DNA from: Alteromonas sp. a30
GTDB lineage: Bacteria > Pseudomonadota > Gammaproteobacteria > Enterobacterales > Alteromonadaceae
Length of the DNA: 64,000 nt
Direction: 5' to 3'
NCBI RefSeq assembly: GCF_026788005.1
Contig: NZ_JABEPE010000001.1
Span: 453,363 to 517,362, forward strand
Shown: piece after piece, positions 47,101 through 55,078 of the stretch
How the letters are laid out: each line of letters starts with the position of its first letter
Numbering within the stretch: the stretch's first letter is position 1
Position numbers and translations under genes: made by a program
The notes under the pieces: generated by a model
Seen by the model: only the letters and a program-made list of their open reading frames with translations
Databases searched by the model: none
What the model was told of the DNA's origin: nothing

Positions 47101-49193
47101 ACTGCACTCACAGGCAAATTGGTTAATACCAACAATGCTTCTGGCGAATGCGCGGCAACTAAATCGTTACCAATATTTTGAATGCTATAGCTAACTTGCT
47201 CGCCATGTGTTTGGGTGTTCAAGGTTTGCCAGCCATCGTCGCCACTTAAGCGCAAATCAAAATGCAAAGTGCCTTGGTCTTTCGCCAGTTGCAAATCATC
47301 TAATGGGAAATCCGCTTGCTGACACGCCACTTCCACACGAATACGTCGCTCGCCTTCTGCCAAATGCAGCAGCGGCGACACGACCGCCAAACCCGGGCCA
47401 TAATATTTGTCGCTGCCTACGGCCACATCAAGGCGACCAAAAGCGGGATTGGAGCCATCTAAGGTGGCGTTTTCTTCGGCCACGATATGCTTAACATCGT
47501 ATCTGCCGGGGCGCGGCGTTTGTTTATTGCGGCGACTAAATTCAATGCGCTGCAATTTGTAAAAGAAGCGATACCACGACGTTTCTGGCGCTTGGGTTAC
47601 ATCTAAAATCTGGCTTATGGGCAAACCATAAAGCGATGCAGAAGTTAAATGGCGCTCGTAAATAAACAGGTAATCGGCAACGCTTAAATCCAATTTAGAC
47701 AAGTAACGAGCCACTAATTTCGTGCTGTCTTTTAGGTTTTTCGGATCATCTTTTAGTTGGTGGTATAAGGTTTCTAAGGTGTCAGAGGTTGACGGCATTG
47801 CCGGTAAACGGTCGCCTGGCTGCGGATCGCCAAAAATATATTCAAACAACACTTGTAGCTGACCTTTTTCGCCTTTGGTAGAAGGCAGATATTGGGTCAG
47901 CAAGTTTTGCATTTGATCTTGTTGATAGCGCTTGGTAAACGCCGCTTCCACCTTGCTCATCGCCACAATCCACTCACTCTCATCGGGGAAGGTGTTCGAC
48001 CAGCCTACCGCTGCTTGATACAAGCTCATGTAACCTTCAAACACAGCCACATCGGTAAAGCCAAGCTGATGCAGCACGTAGTTAATGTAGTCCTGTTTTT
48101 GCGCCACATCGTTGCTTGTACCGCCTTCACCAAAGGTCTGATAACGATTAAGCAAGAAGGCTAAATCAATCGTTTGTGGGATATTTCCGCCAGCTTGCGT
48201 GCCGTAACGGGGAAAAACGCTGCCTTCAATATGCTGAGTGAGCTTGTATTGGAACAGAATATCTAAATCGGTTTTTGCCATTGAGCGCACGTGAACATCT
48301 AATGCACTATCAAAATCACCTACATCCACAAAACCAAGCAAATTCACGATGTAATCTTGGAATTCTCGGGTATAACCTTGCTCAACGGGGTTGAACAAAA
48401 AGCGGTCTACCAAGAAGGCTAAATCTACCGCTTGGTCGAAGTAACGGCCTTTAGGGAAGCTCGGTAACACATCACCTTGGAAGTATTGACCAAGCGCCCA
48501 GCGTAGTGCGACTTCAAATCCGTTTTGGTAAGTTTGCCTGAGTTGATTAAGGCTAATGTAGTGGCGATTAACACGAACGGATTTCACTTCGCTAAGCTGC
48601 GCTTGATTCACCTGATAATTGGCATCTAAAGCAAACTGAATCGGGTTGCCATCGGCATCGTTTCCGGCATTAAATAAGGTCCCTTTGGTTAGCGTAGTGC
48701 CTGCGGAATTGCTCGGGGATTTCGCAATAAGATGCACGTAATCCGCTTGCCCTTTTGCTGGCGACATTTGCAATACGTCGCGATAGTAAAAGTCTAAATG
48801 CTGTTGCGTTAAGGTAGCAAAACGCGCACGCACCGCCTGACTCATTCTTAGGAAAATGCCGACTAACACGCGTTGTGGCTGACTCAAATAGGACAAGCGA
48901 TCTTGCTGTTCGCGCTGCAACGACAAAGGCGCATCGGCTTCCACCGCAAAATCCGTAGGGTTGGCTAAGTACGCGAGCATTTCTGCGGGATCAGCTTCGA
49001 AGAGTCCTTGCCAATCTCCCGCGTCTTGGTTGTCTAAATCGAAATAGCGGATATGTGCGGCTAACTGTTGCATTAGCGCTAATTGCTGTTCAACGGAACG
49101 CTCTTCAATAGACACATACTCTGCGCTAAGCTGCGCAGCCAAACGCTCATACTGCTGCGTGCCGTAGCGCGCAATCGCTTGATTCATATTCAT
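44142..49193 (-). CDS. Very large CIS baseplate wedge protein (Afp11/gp47-like)
   Basis: A 1683-residue protein, far longer than a typical Afp11 wedge. The last ~260 residues carry the recognisable wedge part: RHRNRAVTLWDYERLLLARF, IRQVKCLADNE, TQIQTELSRVAPPQVQLNVI and RFRVAVRFNQGFGPGIY. The N-terminal part contains a two-fold internal repeat of about 65 residues (roughly 236-297 and 320-390), each with G(D/S)V(L/F)P, (V/I)DLAFL(V/L)(D/N)R, DYI and LGF(V/T)DV. The centre is beta-rich and not recognised. No signal peptide or membrane segment. It follows the 161-residue candidate tip and precedes the collar fibre. Confidence 0.78.
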   Translation of the reverse strand: MNMNQAIARYGTQQYERLAAQLSAEYVSIEERSVEQQLALMQQLAAHIRYFDLDNQDAGDWQGLFEADPAEMLAYLANPTDFAVEADAPLSLQREQQDRLSYLSQPQRVLVGIFLRMSQAVRARFATLTQQHLDFYYRDVLQMSPAKGQADYVHLIAKSPSNSAGTTLTKGTLFNAGNDADGNPIQFALDANYQVNQAQLSEVKSVRVNRHYISLNQLRQTYQNGFEVALRWALGQYFQGDVLPSFPKGRYFDQAVDLAFLVDRFLFNPVEQGYTREFQDYIVNLLGFVDVGDFDSALDVHVRSMAKTDLDILFQYKLTQHIEGSVFPRYGTQAGGNIPQTIDLAFLLNRYQTFGEGGTSNDVAQKQDYINYVLHQLGFTDVAVFEGYMSLYQAAVGWSNTFPDESEWIVAMSKVEAAFTKRYQQDQMQNLLTQYLPSTKGEKGQLQVLFEYIFGDPQPGDRLPAMPSTSDTLETLYHQLKDDPKNLKDSTKLVARYLSKLDLSVADYLFIYERHLTSASLYGLPISQILDVTQAPETSWYRFFYKLQRIEFSRRNKQTPRPGRYDVKHIVAEENATLDGSNPAFGRLDVAVGSDKYYGPGLAVVSPLLHLAEGERRIRVEVACQQADFPLDDLQLAKDQGTLHFDLRLSGDDGWQTLNTQTHGEQVSYSIQNIGNDLVAAHSPEALLVLTNLPVSAVNIKNGDSVVWDDGSIWQVYNATSTQLQLIYLSKVEGLSNQQFWHVPQLAFTQSTSPLTTLTYAPVKQEVSLAPADGGFGSAGEIIEQGDYVILHSGEVLSVTEILPDNLTAKVTLLGVLPASMMSSINGSSNASTHHRITSLTLRDRSIVGDIVPQGLVGRSAANSDSNNSANDKLLFSGRDLNRMLRFPSGLNLSIRQLVEPTDGTDDNDPEKPFAQALVNIQPTTEADFDDPRIKKFSTYPGFVFDIHLDSTLPAVTPAPASEAVPGFAPIEPVLQIKLANIVDTTQAQEAVDIAYEYFSHVRLHNVRVHVDVRGLTQLQLANDDTLLAAEQPFQPFGSQPYAGSSLYFSHYELARKKLSNIRLNMEWVDLPENLGQHYQAYRDAYPDQVPALSNSAYQVKMSLFNQRSFIEQEQDLLLLNTDAQNTSHIEVEHGFAHSSYQFLPRYSTVAPASPLDSERYFKLTLNNPDFQHKLYPHVVRKLSLQASKSEGAELPLINEPYTPQVRSFSVDYQAEEVLTPDIYDTDEHSLLAHLHPFGGINVNQTINPNRLELGASLLPQFDDEGYLYLGLEKANPQDEINLLVQVVSGTGKANLSTPALHWYYRSEQGLKALPSENLLDDTTRSMSFSGLIRVRLPDDIALNGPLLPQGKHWLVAQVLNNADSAARIEAITPQAMRANRVTPISANTDPILSAGSVQGLVNANGKISSVEQPYASVSGRAEASDTAFYRDVSERLRHRNRAVTLWDYERLLLARFAQIRQVKCLADNELPSAEPGVSGSQATQQAPGAVTLVVLPEMKGQPIDNVLKPAVSPDLLTQIQTELSRVAPPQVQLNVINPVHEEIRFRVAVRFNQGFGPGIYQTHVVEAIKALLTPWVDAQAEPIQMGNRFYFSEVIDHLERQEYVDYVANLTCFKRVTLNAGTDEERQVWEPVLGGSVRVDRPDAMLVSSDFHRVDVIASEHFDPEDYQGVGYMVVELDNIVQ

Positions 49194-49246
49194 AAATTAA
49201 TTTTCCAGACAAGGGGGTTGCAAGAAAGCAAGGGGGCCGTTAAGTG

Positions 49247-49732
49247 CTACGCTGTTTTGATATAAAACTTCGGGTCGGCAAGCTGTACACGCACTTTCCC
49301 CATGTATACGTTCGTGTCGGTAGAACCATCACTTGGCGACATGGCTTTTAGGTCGTTGCTTACCTGCACATCAAAGGGTTGACCTTTCAGTACGATTGGG
49401 TCTTTTTGAGCGATAGTCGTCAGCTCAGAAACATGGGTTTTGGGTAACGATGTCAGCGCGACTTTAATCACACCAATAATGGAATGCGTTGCCGTTGAGT
49501 AATTCACAGACACCGTAATGGAGTCGACATCCGGTTGCTTACACAACGCCTTTTTTTCGCTTTTCCAATGACTGCTGCCCTTCAAGGTAATGTGCAATTC
49601 GCTGCCTGCGGCTTTGCAAATCAACACGCCACTTGGGGTATTTTTAACAACCGCGGTTCCCGGTAAAAACGTGACGGCGGGCGTAACGGCGATGATCAAG
49701 GTGTCATCGGATTTAAGCGCGATATCGAGCAT
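49247..49732 (-). CDS. Unknown CIS protein in the Afp10 (spike tip) position
   Basis: A 161-residue, beta-rich protein. It has no clear PAAR motifs, but it occupies the slot between the gp25-like and Afp11-like genes where PAAR tip proteins are usually encoded. A line such as IIGVIKVALTSLPKTHVSEL and the closing MGKVRVQLADPKFY suggest a compact beta sandwich. A near-perfect AGGAGGTAA ribosome binding site precedes the ATG. It could be the tip of the spike, a fast-diverging PAAR relative or a small baseplate part. Confidence 0.55.
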   Translation of the reverse strand: MLDIALKSDDTLIIAVTPAVTFLPGTAVVKNTPSGVLICKAAGSELHITLKGSSHWKSEKKALCKQPDVDSITVSVNYSTATHSIIGVIKVALTSLPKTHVSELTTIAQKDPIVLKGQPFDVQVSNDLKAMSPSDGSTDTNVYMGKVRVQLADPKFYIKTA

Positions 49733-49759
49733 ACGCGTTACCTCCTAAAAACGACAAAG

Positions 49760-50167
49760 CTACACGGGCAAGCCAGTATTCAAATTAAATGGAATTTGCG
49801 TCACCGCGCTTTCACCTTCCGGTGTTTGATAGGCAACCTGCACAATAAGCTCGGCATCGTTATTCGGATTCGGCCCAACTTGAATATCCTGAATGCCAAT
49901 GCGCGGCTCATGTTCGTCGATAGACTGCTCCACAATGTCTTCCACTAACTCCAGCAATTCAAACGACATGCCTTGAAACGCGTAAGCAGACACATCGCAA
50001 CCATAGCTCGTATGAAAATTACGTTCACCAGGGGCGGTGGATAACATGATCTGCAAACACTTGGCTAAGTTATCAAGCCCTGTTTGCATTAACGGCTGGC
50101 GCGTGTCTCGCTCAAATGTCGGCGGGAATGCCCAGCCCACTTGTTGTAACGGGGGAATATCAGCCAT
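49760..50167 (-). CDS. gp25-like baseplate protein (Afp9-like)
   Basis: A 135-residue baseplate sheath-initiator of the T4 gp25 family, which links wedge and first sheath ring. Visible marks: GWAFPPTFERDTRQPLMQTG near the N-terminus, the helix LAKCLQIMLSTAPGERNFHT, YGCDVSAYAF and the C-terminal beta segment with IQVGPNPNND. The EPR-like motif of the family appears as EHEPRIGI. Good ribosome binding site (AGGAG). Confidence 0.88.
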   Translation of the reverse strand: MADIPPLQQVGWAFPPTFERDTRQPLMQTGLDNLAKCLQIMLSTAPGERNFHTSYGCDVSAYAFQGMSFELLELVEDIVEQSIDEHEPRIGIQDIQVGPNPNNDAELIVQVAYQTPEGESAVTQIPFNLNTGLPV

Positions 50168-50213
50168 GATAGCTCCTAAAATTTAAAGTGAAATGGGGTA
50201 AACGACAACGCTA

Positions 50214-50420
50214 TTACTTGGGTTTGTCGACATCCATTGCTTCGGTTGCGAATTGAATATTTTTTGCTTGAAATGTGAGGGTATCGTTGGCGAAATCGTA
50301 GGTTAAATAGGTTTTTCGCTGAGTTTCATTTCCTTCTTCGTCGTATTCGATGGCGTTGTAGGAAATGGTTTTTTTATCAATATCTTCTTCTAATTCAAAA
50401 GATAGGTAATTTCCGGACAT
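50214..50420 (-). CDS. Small acidic CIS protein (68 aa)
   Basis: A 68-residue protein, beta-rich in look (SGNYLSFELEEDIDKKTISY, TYLTYDFANDTLTFQAKNIQ), acidic, not recognised. It lies between the spike gene and the gp25-like gene on the same strand with ordinary spacing (47 bp each side). It might be a minor spike or baseplate component. Its reading frame is well supported by codon use and position, its function is not. Confidence 0.6.
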   Translation of the reverse strand: MSGNYLSFELEEDIDKKTISYNAIEYDEEGNETQRKTYLTYDFANDTLTFQAKNIQFATEAMDVDKPK

Positions 50421-50467
50421 ATAAGCTCTCCCGATAGCGCGTCATGAGTTAACAACAAGGATGCAAT

Positions 50468-52069
50468 CTATGCTTCACGCTGAAACAGTGGTAGGTCGAT
50501 ACCCGCCAATGCAACGCCATGAGCAGGATCACTTTCAGTAAAGCTAACAAGAATTAAGTCTCCCTTTTTATAGGAGGGCCACACCTGACGGCGGTTTTTA
50601 TGCTCTACGTTATCTTTCTTTTGCTTGTCGCCTTTGACCTTTGAGCTTGCACTACGAGTTATTTTTCTGAACGTAAAAACAGTATTAATATCAAATAAAT
50701 GCGCCTTTACATCGCCATCTTTTCGCGGTGAATCGTCGTTAACAACGGCAATGTGAATACCTTGAAGTCCAGGAAGAATCGACTTTGCTGGGGGGCGCTG
50801 CATATCGGGAAATTCTTCGATATGAAATTTTGGTGATGAGCCCCACTCCAAGGTGGTTTCCCAACCTTTTTCGGTAATTGAATGGTTAATTCGGGTCAGC
50901 AACGCTGTTGCTTTACTTGGATCACCTTCAAAATCAATAAGATTTCCCATTCCCTGACCAACAAAAAGTTTACGGCCCAGAAAAAGGGCAATATTGCCTT
51001 TTTCATCAGGTTTATCGGGTTTATCTTGTTGATAACGCCCTTCATCCACAAGATCATTGTTTATCAATTTCATTTTCCCGCGCAGCAAGGCATTTCGAAC
51101 CTTCCATTCTCGCGCACGCGCCATTTGAATACCAAAATGAGAGGTAGACTTTTCGAGACGTTTAGGCAGATAAGATGGCCACGCATTAGGTAATGCCAAG
51201 GTTTTTGCGGGCTTATTGCTGTTTTGGTCTCCCGCTAACAATCCACTTCGATAATTTAACAACAGGTCTCTGACTTCTTTGTTGTTATCTTTAGGCTTAT
51301 CATTGTGATACTGAAATTCGCCGTAGTTGCCCCCAGCCGCCTCGGCATTTTCGATTTCAAGAATTTTACTCGCTGTTTTTTTGCCAAGAAGATAGTCATA
51401 ACCTGCACCTGTATCAGGTTTTAATTGCACTGTAGGTTGAACAACTGGCTTACCGACATGTTTCTCAAACTCAATTTTATCCAGCGAAATTTTACTGTTA
51501 CCTTGATTTGCGCCTATTTTGTAGTCGCCTAAGTGTGATGTGTGCTCATAATTATTCATATCCAGCGGCTTTTGCTGGAAAAACATCAGCTTCTGTTCAA
51601 GCTTTTCATCCGCGCTAATTTCCTCAACAATCCAAGCTCGATAAAGATCCGCAAGGCACACTAAAAAGTCCCAATCCGAAATATGTCGCTGCATAAGAGG
51701 ATGCATTTCTGGGTTTTGTTCGAAGGTAAAAGAACGGTGTTGAATTTTTTGCGTTAGTGCATTCAGTGGGCTTTTTAAGGTGATATCGACTAAATCACCG
51801 TCGGATGTAATCTTTGCGTCAATTTTAACGATAGTCCCAATAAAGAGCAGCTTTGCTTCGTTTTGACTGACTTTAAGGGTTAACTTGGAGCCTAATTTTA
51901 ATCTACGCTTAATGAATTTATCGCTTGGGTCTAAAAAAGTAATGTTAGCGGTGGGAATACGATTAACTTCCCTTGTGACTCTTATCGAATCAATGACTAA
52001 AGGGTCCTTCTCACCAGCAATATTTTTATCATTAGTGGTATCAATCAATTCAATTTTTAAATTCGACAT
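50468..52069 (-). CDS. CIS spike protein (Afp8/VgrG-like)
   Basis: A 533-residue central spike with a gp27-like N-terminal part (IDSIRVTREVNRIPTANITF and SKLTLKVSQNEAKLLFIGTI, typical of VgrG/gpD openings) and a C-terminal OB-like domain ending with VWPSYKKGDLILVSFTESDP, then AHGVALAGIDLPLF. Only a few residues follow the OB domain, so the beta-helix needle of many spikes is missing or supplied by another protein. The middle (about residues 150-330) is rich in Lys, Asp and Asn and poorly conserved. It starts 4 bp after the Afp7-like gene. Confidence 0.8.
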   Translation of the reverse strand: MSNLKIELIDTTNDKNIAGEKDPLVIDSIRVTREVNRIPTANITFLDPSDKFIKRRLKLGSKLTLKVSQNEAKLLFIGTIVKIDAKITSDGDLVDITLKSPLNALTQKIQHRSFTFEQNPEMHPLMQRHISDWDFLVCLADLYRAWIVEEISADEKLEQKLMFFQQKPLDMNNYEHTSHLGDYKIGANQGNSKISLDKIEFEKHVGKPVVQPTVQLKPDTGAGYDYLLGKKTASKILEIENAEAAGGNYGEFQYHNDKPKDNNKEVRDLLLNYRSGLLAGDQNSNKPAKTLALPNAWPSYLPKRLEKSTSHFGIQMARAREWKVRNALLRGKMKLINNDLVDEGRYQQDKPDKPDEKGNIALFLGRKLFVGQGMGNLIDFEGDPSKATALLTRINHSITEKGWETTLEWGSSPKFHIEEFPDMQRPPAKSILPGLQGIHIAVVNDDSPRKDGDVKAHLFDINTVFTFRKITRSASSKVKGDKQKKDNVEHKNRRQVWPSYKKGDLILVSFTESDPAHGVALAGIDLPLFQREA

Positions 52070-52073
52070 AGCA

Positions 52074-52841
52074 CTACCCGTTATCCGATGAATCTTCTTT
52101 GAATACGCAATCTAATTCGGCTCTAAGCACACGACCATCGCGAGTAAAATGCGTGTAATTGATATCAACGCTGTCTAAATAACAGGGGTAGATCTTCTTT
52201 CTTTTCGCTTTAAATTTACCGGCCTCAAGACCTCCAGGCCGATTAAACACTCTTCCCCAAACCAACCCTAAATAGGCATTTTGCGCGTCTTTATCGCCAT
52301 CTTTTAGGGTTTTTTGCGTAGTTAAATTAAGAAAGCGTTCAATAGCACGCCCAACATGGCCGTCTCTGGCTCCCAACGGGACGGCATTGACACCTGAATG
52401 CAACGGGCTGACGTTTGAATTGGCAAAAGTTGTATCTTTGTATAGCCCTTTTAGCTTTTCTTCATTTGCGATTGCCAATAACCGGCTTGCAGAATAACCA
52501 ATGTTCTGAAAATTATCCGCTTCATAGTTATTCAACAAGGTGAAAACATTCCTACCCGAGTAATGAAACGCAGATGAATCGGTTAGTACCAATTTAAAGG
52601 AAATTTCTTCGGCCTGATTACTAGCAACAGATAACGATGCCCCCGTTGAATTCAAACCGACCTGACCCGCTAAGGTATTTTTGTATTTTATTTTCATCGA
52701 CTCTGGATTAATCGGCGCAACAAACCCTCGGTCCCATTGCCGTTTTTCTCTTTTAACATCGCTGTAAGCACGAATTTCCAATCGACTGGTCAATGCGGTA
52801 GCAATGGCATCACTACCTATAGCGGCATGGTTAATAGGCAT
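52074..52841 (-). CDS. CIS tube/baseplate adaptor (Afp7-like) without LysM
   Basis: A 255-residue protein resembling the N-terminal domain of Afp7-type CIS proteins, which join tube and spike: IKYKNTLAGQVGLNSTGA, ISFKLVLTDSSAF, and near the C-terminus LDSVDINYTHFTRDGRVLRAEL. Family members often continue into a LysM domain; this one stops directly after the conserved core. The ribosome binding site GGAG overlaps the 3' end of the DUF5908 gene, so the two are probably translationally coupled. Confidence 0.75.
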   Translation of the reverse strand: MPINHAAIGSDAIATALTSRLEIRAYSDVKREKRQWDRGFVAPINPESMKIKYKNTLAGQVGLNSTGASLSVASNQAEEISFKLVLTDSSAFHYSGRNVFTLLNNYEADNFQNIGYSASRLLAIANEEKLKGLYKDTTFANSNVSPLHSGVNAVPLGARDGHVGRAIERFLNLTTQKTLKDGDKDAQNAYLGLVWGRVFNRPGGLEAGKFKAKRKKIYPCYLDSVDINYTHFTRDGRVLRAELDCVFKEDSSDNG

Positions 52842-52844
52842 GGT

Positions 52845-53000
52845 TTAACGCTCCTGAAGTTGTTCCAGTTGCTTACGTAGTGAAGCCACAGAGACAGTTG
52901 AGTTTGACGATGAAGGTGCTTTTTTGCGTGAAGGTTCTGAGTTGGCTTTAGACGATGACTTGACTTCTGCTTTGATAATCAATTCTCGGATTTCAATCAT
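52845..53000 (-). CDS. DUF5908-type small CIS protein (51 aa)
   Basis: A 51-residue protein opening with MIEIRELIIKAEV and closing with VASLRKQLEQLQER, with a Ser/Lys-rich linker. This pattern (a beta strand with IEIRELVIKA, then a polar linker and a short helix) is characteristic of the DUF5908 family found in CIS clusters. A strong AGGGGGT ribosome binding site precedes the ATG, and its end overlaps the ribosome binding site of the Afp7-like gene. The role is unknown, possibly a small tube-baseplate linker. Confidence 0.8.
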   Translation of the reverse strand: MIEIRELIIKAEVKSSSKANSEPSRKKAPSSSNSTVSVASLRKQLEQLQER

Positions 53001-53011
53001 GCTCAACCCCC

Positions 53012-53692
53012 TTAATACAGAATGTGCGCAAATTGGTGACCGCTGCCACCCTCAGCATAGATTTGATGTCGATGGCTGTAAGCGAATTCCATACTTTCCA
53101 TGAAAATACCGTTTTCATCGGAATCTAAATCTGAATTCTCCCATTTAACAGGAATCGCATTGCGAAATAACCACGCTTCCAGGGGCTTACTATTAGGGTC
53201 ATTAAGCGTGACAAGCACCTCACCAGGGATCGAAATAAATTGATTCATGGCAAGAGAGAATTCTTTGCTGGTAAGGGAACTCCCAGTATTAACAAAGCCG
53301 CGTTTTAGCACTAAATTATCGTGGCTGACGCGCGATGGAATATGCATCATTTCGTTATTAAACCCGCCTTCTGAAATAACATCGGTTTGCACTGTAGACG
53401 ATAATCCCGACACCTTGTTAAAGCGAAAGTCCAAAGGGTTGATGCCAGACTTTACTCCATCGTATGAACTATCATCGATGTTATCTGCAAACCCTAATAA
53501 TGTGGAAAATGCCGCTAATTCTTCGATTCGCAAATGGGTTATTGTGTTAATCACGACTTTTGCAAATTTGAAATAGTTTAAGTAACCGGGAAAAAAGGTC
53601 ACTTGGAAATAAGAAACCACGGGCGGTGCGTGCTTGCCCGCATTAAAACTTAAACCATTTCTTAGGTCTTCTGTATGATCAACAAAGCTCAT
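53012..53692 (-). CDS. Tube-like protein 3 of the CIS
   Basis: A 226-residue protein of the phage tail tube / T4 gp19 type. The core FRFNKVSGLSSTVQTDVISE, LVLKRGFVNTGSSLTSKEF and VKWENSDLDSDENGIFMESM matches the usual tube pattern (NKVSGLS, LVLKRG, KW-type segment). The N-terminal ~60 residues are an extension. It is probably the first tube ring or adaptor above the spike. Its start ATGA overlaps the stop of tube-like protein 2. Confidence 0.78.
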   Translation of the reverse strand: MSFVDHTEDLRNGLSFNAGKHAPPVVSYFQVTFFPGYLNYFKFAKVVINTITHLRIEELAAFSTLLGFADNIDDSSYDGVKSGINPLDFRFNKVSGLSSTVQTDVISEGGFNNEMMHIPSRVSHDNLVLKRGFVNTGSSLTSKEFSLAMNQFISIPGEVLVTLNDPNSKPLEAWLFRNAIPVKWENSDLDSDENGIFMESMEFAYSHRHQIYAEGGSGHQFAHILY

Positions 53693-54270
53693 TTTTCTTC
53701 CCCCACAAATCCATCCGTGACTTTCATCGCATCAGCAATAAAGGTTAGCTCGGCAACATTGGCCCCTTTGTACGGGTTGCGTTTAATGATAGCTTTTTGC
53801 GGAATGCCATTGGTAAGTTCAATAAAAGGCCGAAAGTTGTAACTGGTTCCGCTTGGGTCTCCGTTGCCAACGTAAACTTTTACGGTATTTCTATCCAACG
53901 CACCTTTGTTGATAATCTCAGCCCACTTGTAAATACTGCGCTCGATTGAGCCTTTACCAGAAATGGGGTCAACATCGGATGTAACATCGTCAACTGTTGA
54001 ACGTCCTTTATAGTCATTTTTAAAACGACGATAATTTTGAACCGTATCACCACTGCTGACTTTTAGTGACTGACGAAAAGTAAACTCAACAGGATTCGTG
54101 GCAGCCTTTACATTGGCTAAATTACCTGTGCCTTCAGTGTAAAGACCAATGCCAACATCGGCTTTCATGCCAACAATATTGTCGAAATGAAATTCGCTAT
54201 ACTTACCTGCTTGGTATGAGGCATCGTGATAAACAAGAATAAACTGATTGTTGATAAAATGTGCAGCCAT
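53689..54270 (-). CDS. Tube-like protein 2 of the CIS
   Basis: A 193-residue beta-rich protein opening with HFINNQFILVYHDASYQAGK and containing FTFRQSLKVSSGDTVQNYRR, IERSIYKWAEIINKGALDRN and ELTFIADAMKV. It sits between two recognisable tube proteins and has a similar closing strand, so I read it as a diverged tube or tube-adaptor protein; this is weaker than for its neighbours. A strong GGGGGAG site precedes the ATG. Upstream, the dispersed element copy B separates it from tube protein 1. Confidence 0.6.
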   Translation of the reverse strand: MAAHFINNQFILVYHDASYQAGKYSEFHFDNIVGMKADVGIGLYTEGTGNLANVKAATNPVEFTFRQSLKVSSGDTVQNYRRFKNDYKGRSTVDDVTSDVDPISGKGSIERSIYKWAEIINKGALDRNTVKVYVGNGDPSGTSYNFRPFIELTNGIPQKAIIKRNPYKGANVAELTFIADAMKVTDGFVGEEK

Positions 54271-54329
54271 AACTCCCCCAAAAAAAGAGCGCGCGAAGCC
54301 GGGTCAAAGACTCCGCGCACGGCTAAATA

Positions 54330-54463
54330 GCTGTGTTTAATTGTCAGTCACCCATAGAGATTTATCGCAAACTCGCCGTGGATACTTCCATGTAAGCTCC
54401 GCAGCCGCTTCCCTGCGGCTGAGGGTTTGCTCCTAATTCTCTAAAGGTGACTGATAGTTTGGA
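54330..54463 (-). repeat. Dispersed element with inverted ends, copy B
   Basis: Reverse-complement copy of the element at 11602-11746, in the 214-bp gap between two tube genes. The ends are AACTATCAGTCACC and GGTGACTGACAATT on the minus strand. The centre has a stem CAGCCGC/GCGGCTG. The short string ATGGAAGTATCCACGG followed by CGAGTTTGCGATAA is kept in both copies. It is in the orientation of the CIS genes if copy A is taken as forward with liu. Confidence 0.8.
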
Positions 54464-54484
54464 ACAGATATTTAGGTTAAAAAC

Positions 54485-54925
54485 TTAAGGAAATTCAACC
54501 TCAAGGTCTTCGGCGATCAGCTCGATTTTTTCCACCGCAATGGTGTTTTCTTCGCTGTCCCATTCCGGTGCATGAATGGCAATGGGGAAGCAGCGTTTTA
54601 CACGCCACGTTACCGCTGGCTCATCGGTTTTTTGTGCATTGTTGTACAAGGTAATGAGGATTTCTTTTTTATCCACATCGCCTTCACGAACTTGCTTAAA
54701 CCATGAATACAAACCTTGTAAGCCTTTGCCTACGCCGCGTTCGAGCGTTAACGTTACCGGCTCGATATCGCCAGCAATGTTTTCCATCGCACCAAATTGG
54801 TTAATGGAACGCGCGGTTTTTAAACGTAGGTTTAGGCCGTAAACCTTCTTACAGACAATGGGCGCATCTTCACCGTCTAGGGGGTCGACAAACTCCACGC
54901 TGTAGTTAGAAGACAATAATGCCAT
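54485..54925 (-). CDS. CIS inner tube protein 1
   Basis: A 146-residue tube subunit, about the length of Afp1. The N-terminus is NYSVEFVDPLDGEDAPIVCK; the tube core shows VTLTLERGVGKGLQGLYSWF and a C-terminal strand pair with WRVKRCFPIAIHAPEWDSEE and VEKIELIAEDLEV. This is probably the main stacked tube protein inside the sheath. Ribosome binding site GGAG. It follows the sheath gene after a 153-bp gap. Confidence 0.82.
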   Translation of the reverse strand: MALLSSNYSVEFVDPLDGEDAPIVCKKVYGLNLRLKTARSINQFGAMENIAGDIEPVTLTLERGVGKGLQGLYSWFKQVREGDVDKKEILITLYNNAQKTDEPAVTWRVKRCFPIAIHAPEWDSEENTIAVEKIELIAEDLEVEFP

Positions 54926-55078
54926 AGTGTGTTACTCCAATTTTGAGCTGGTCAACGCGGCAGTAGATAACGATTTACGCTCGCCATTTTGCCCAAAGTT
55001 AACCAGATAAAGATGTTGAAATGTGCCACCAAACGGCAGCATAAAAGCGGTACTGGATTTGGTACTGGCTCTTTGGTA

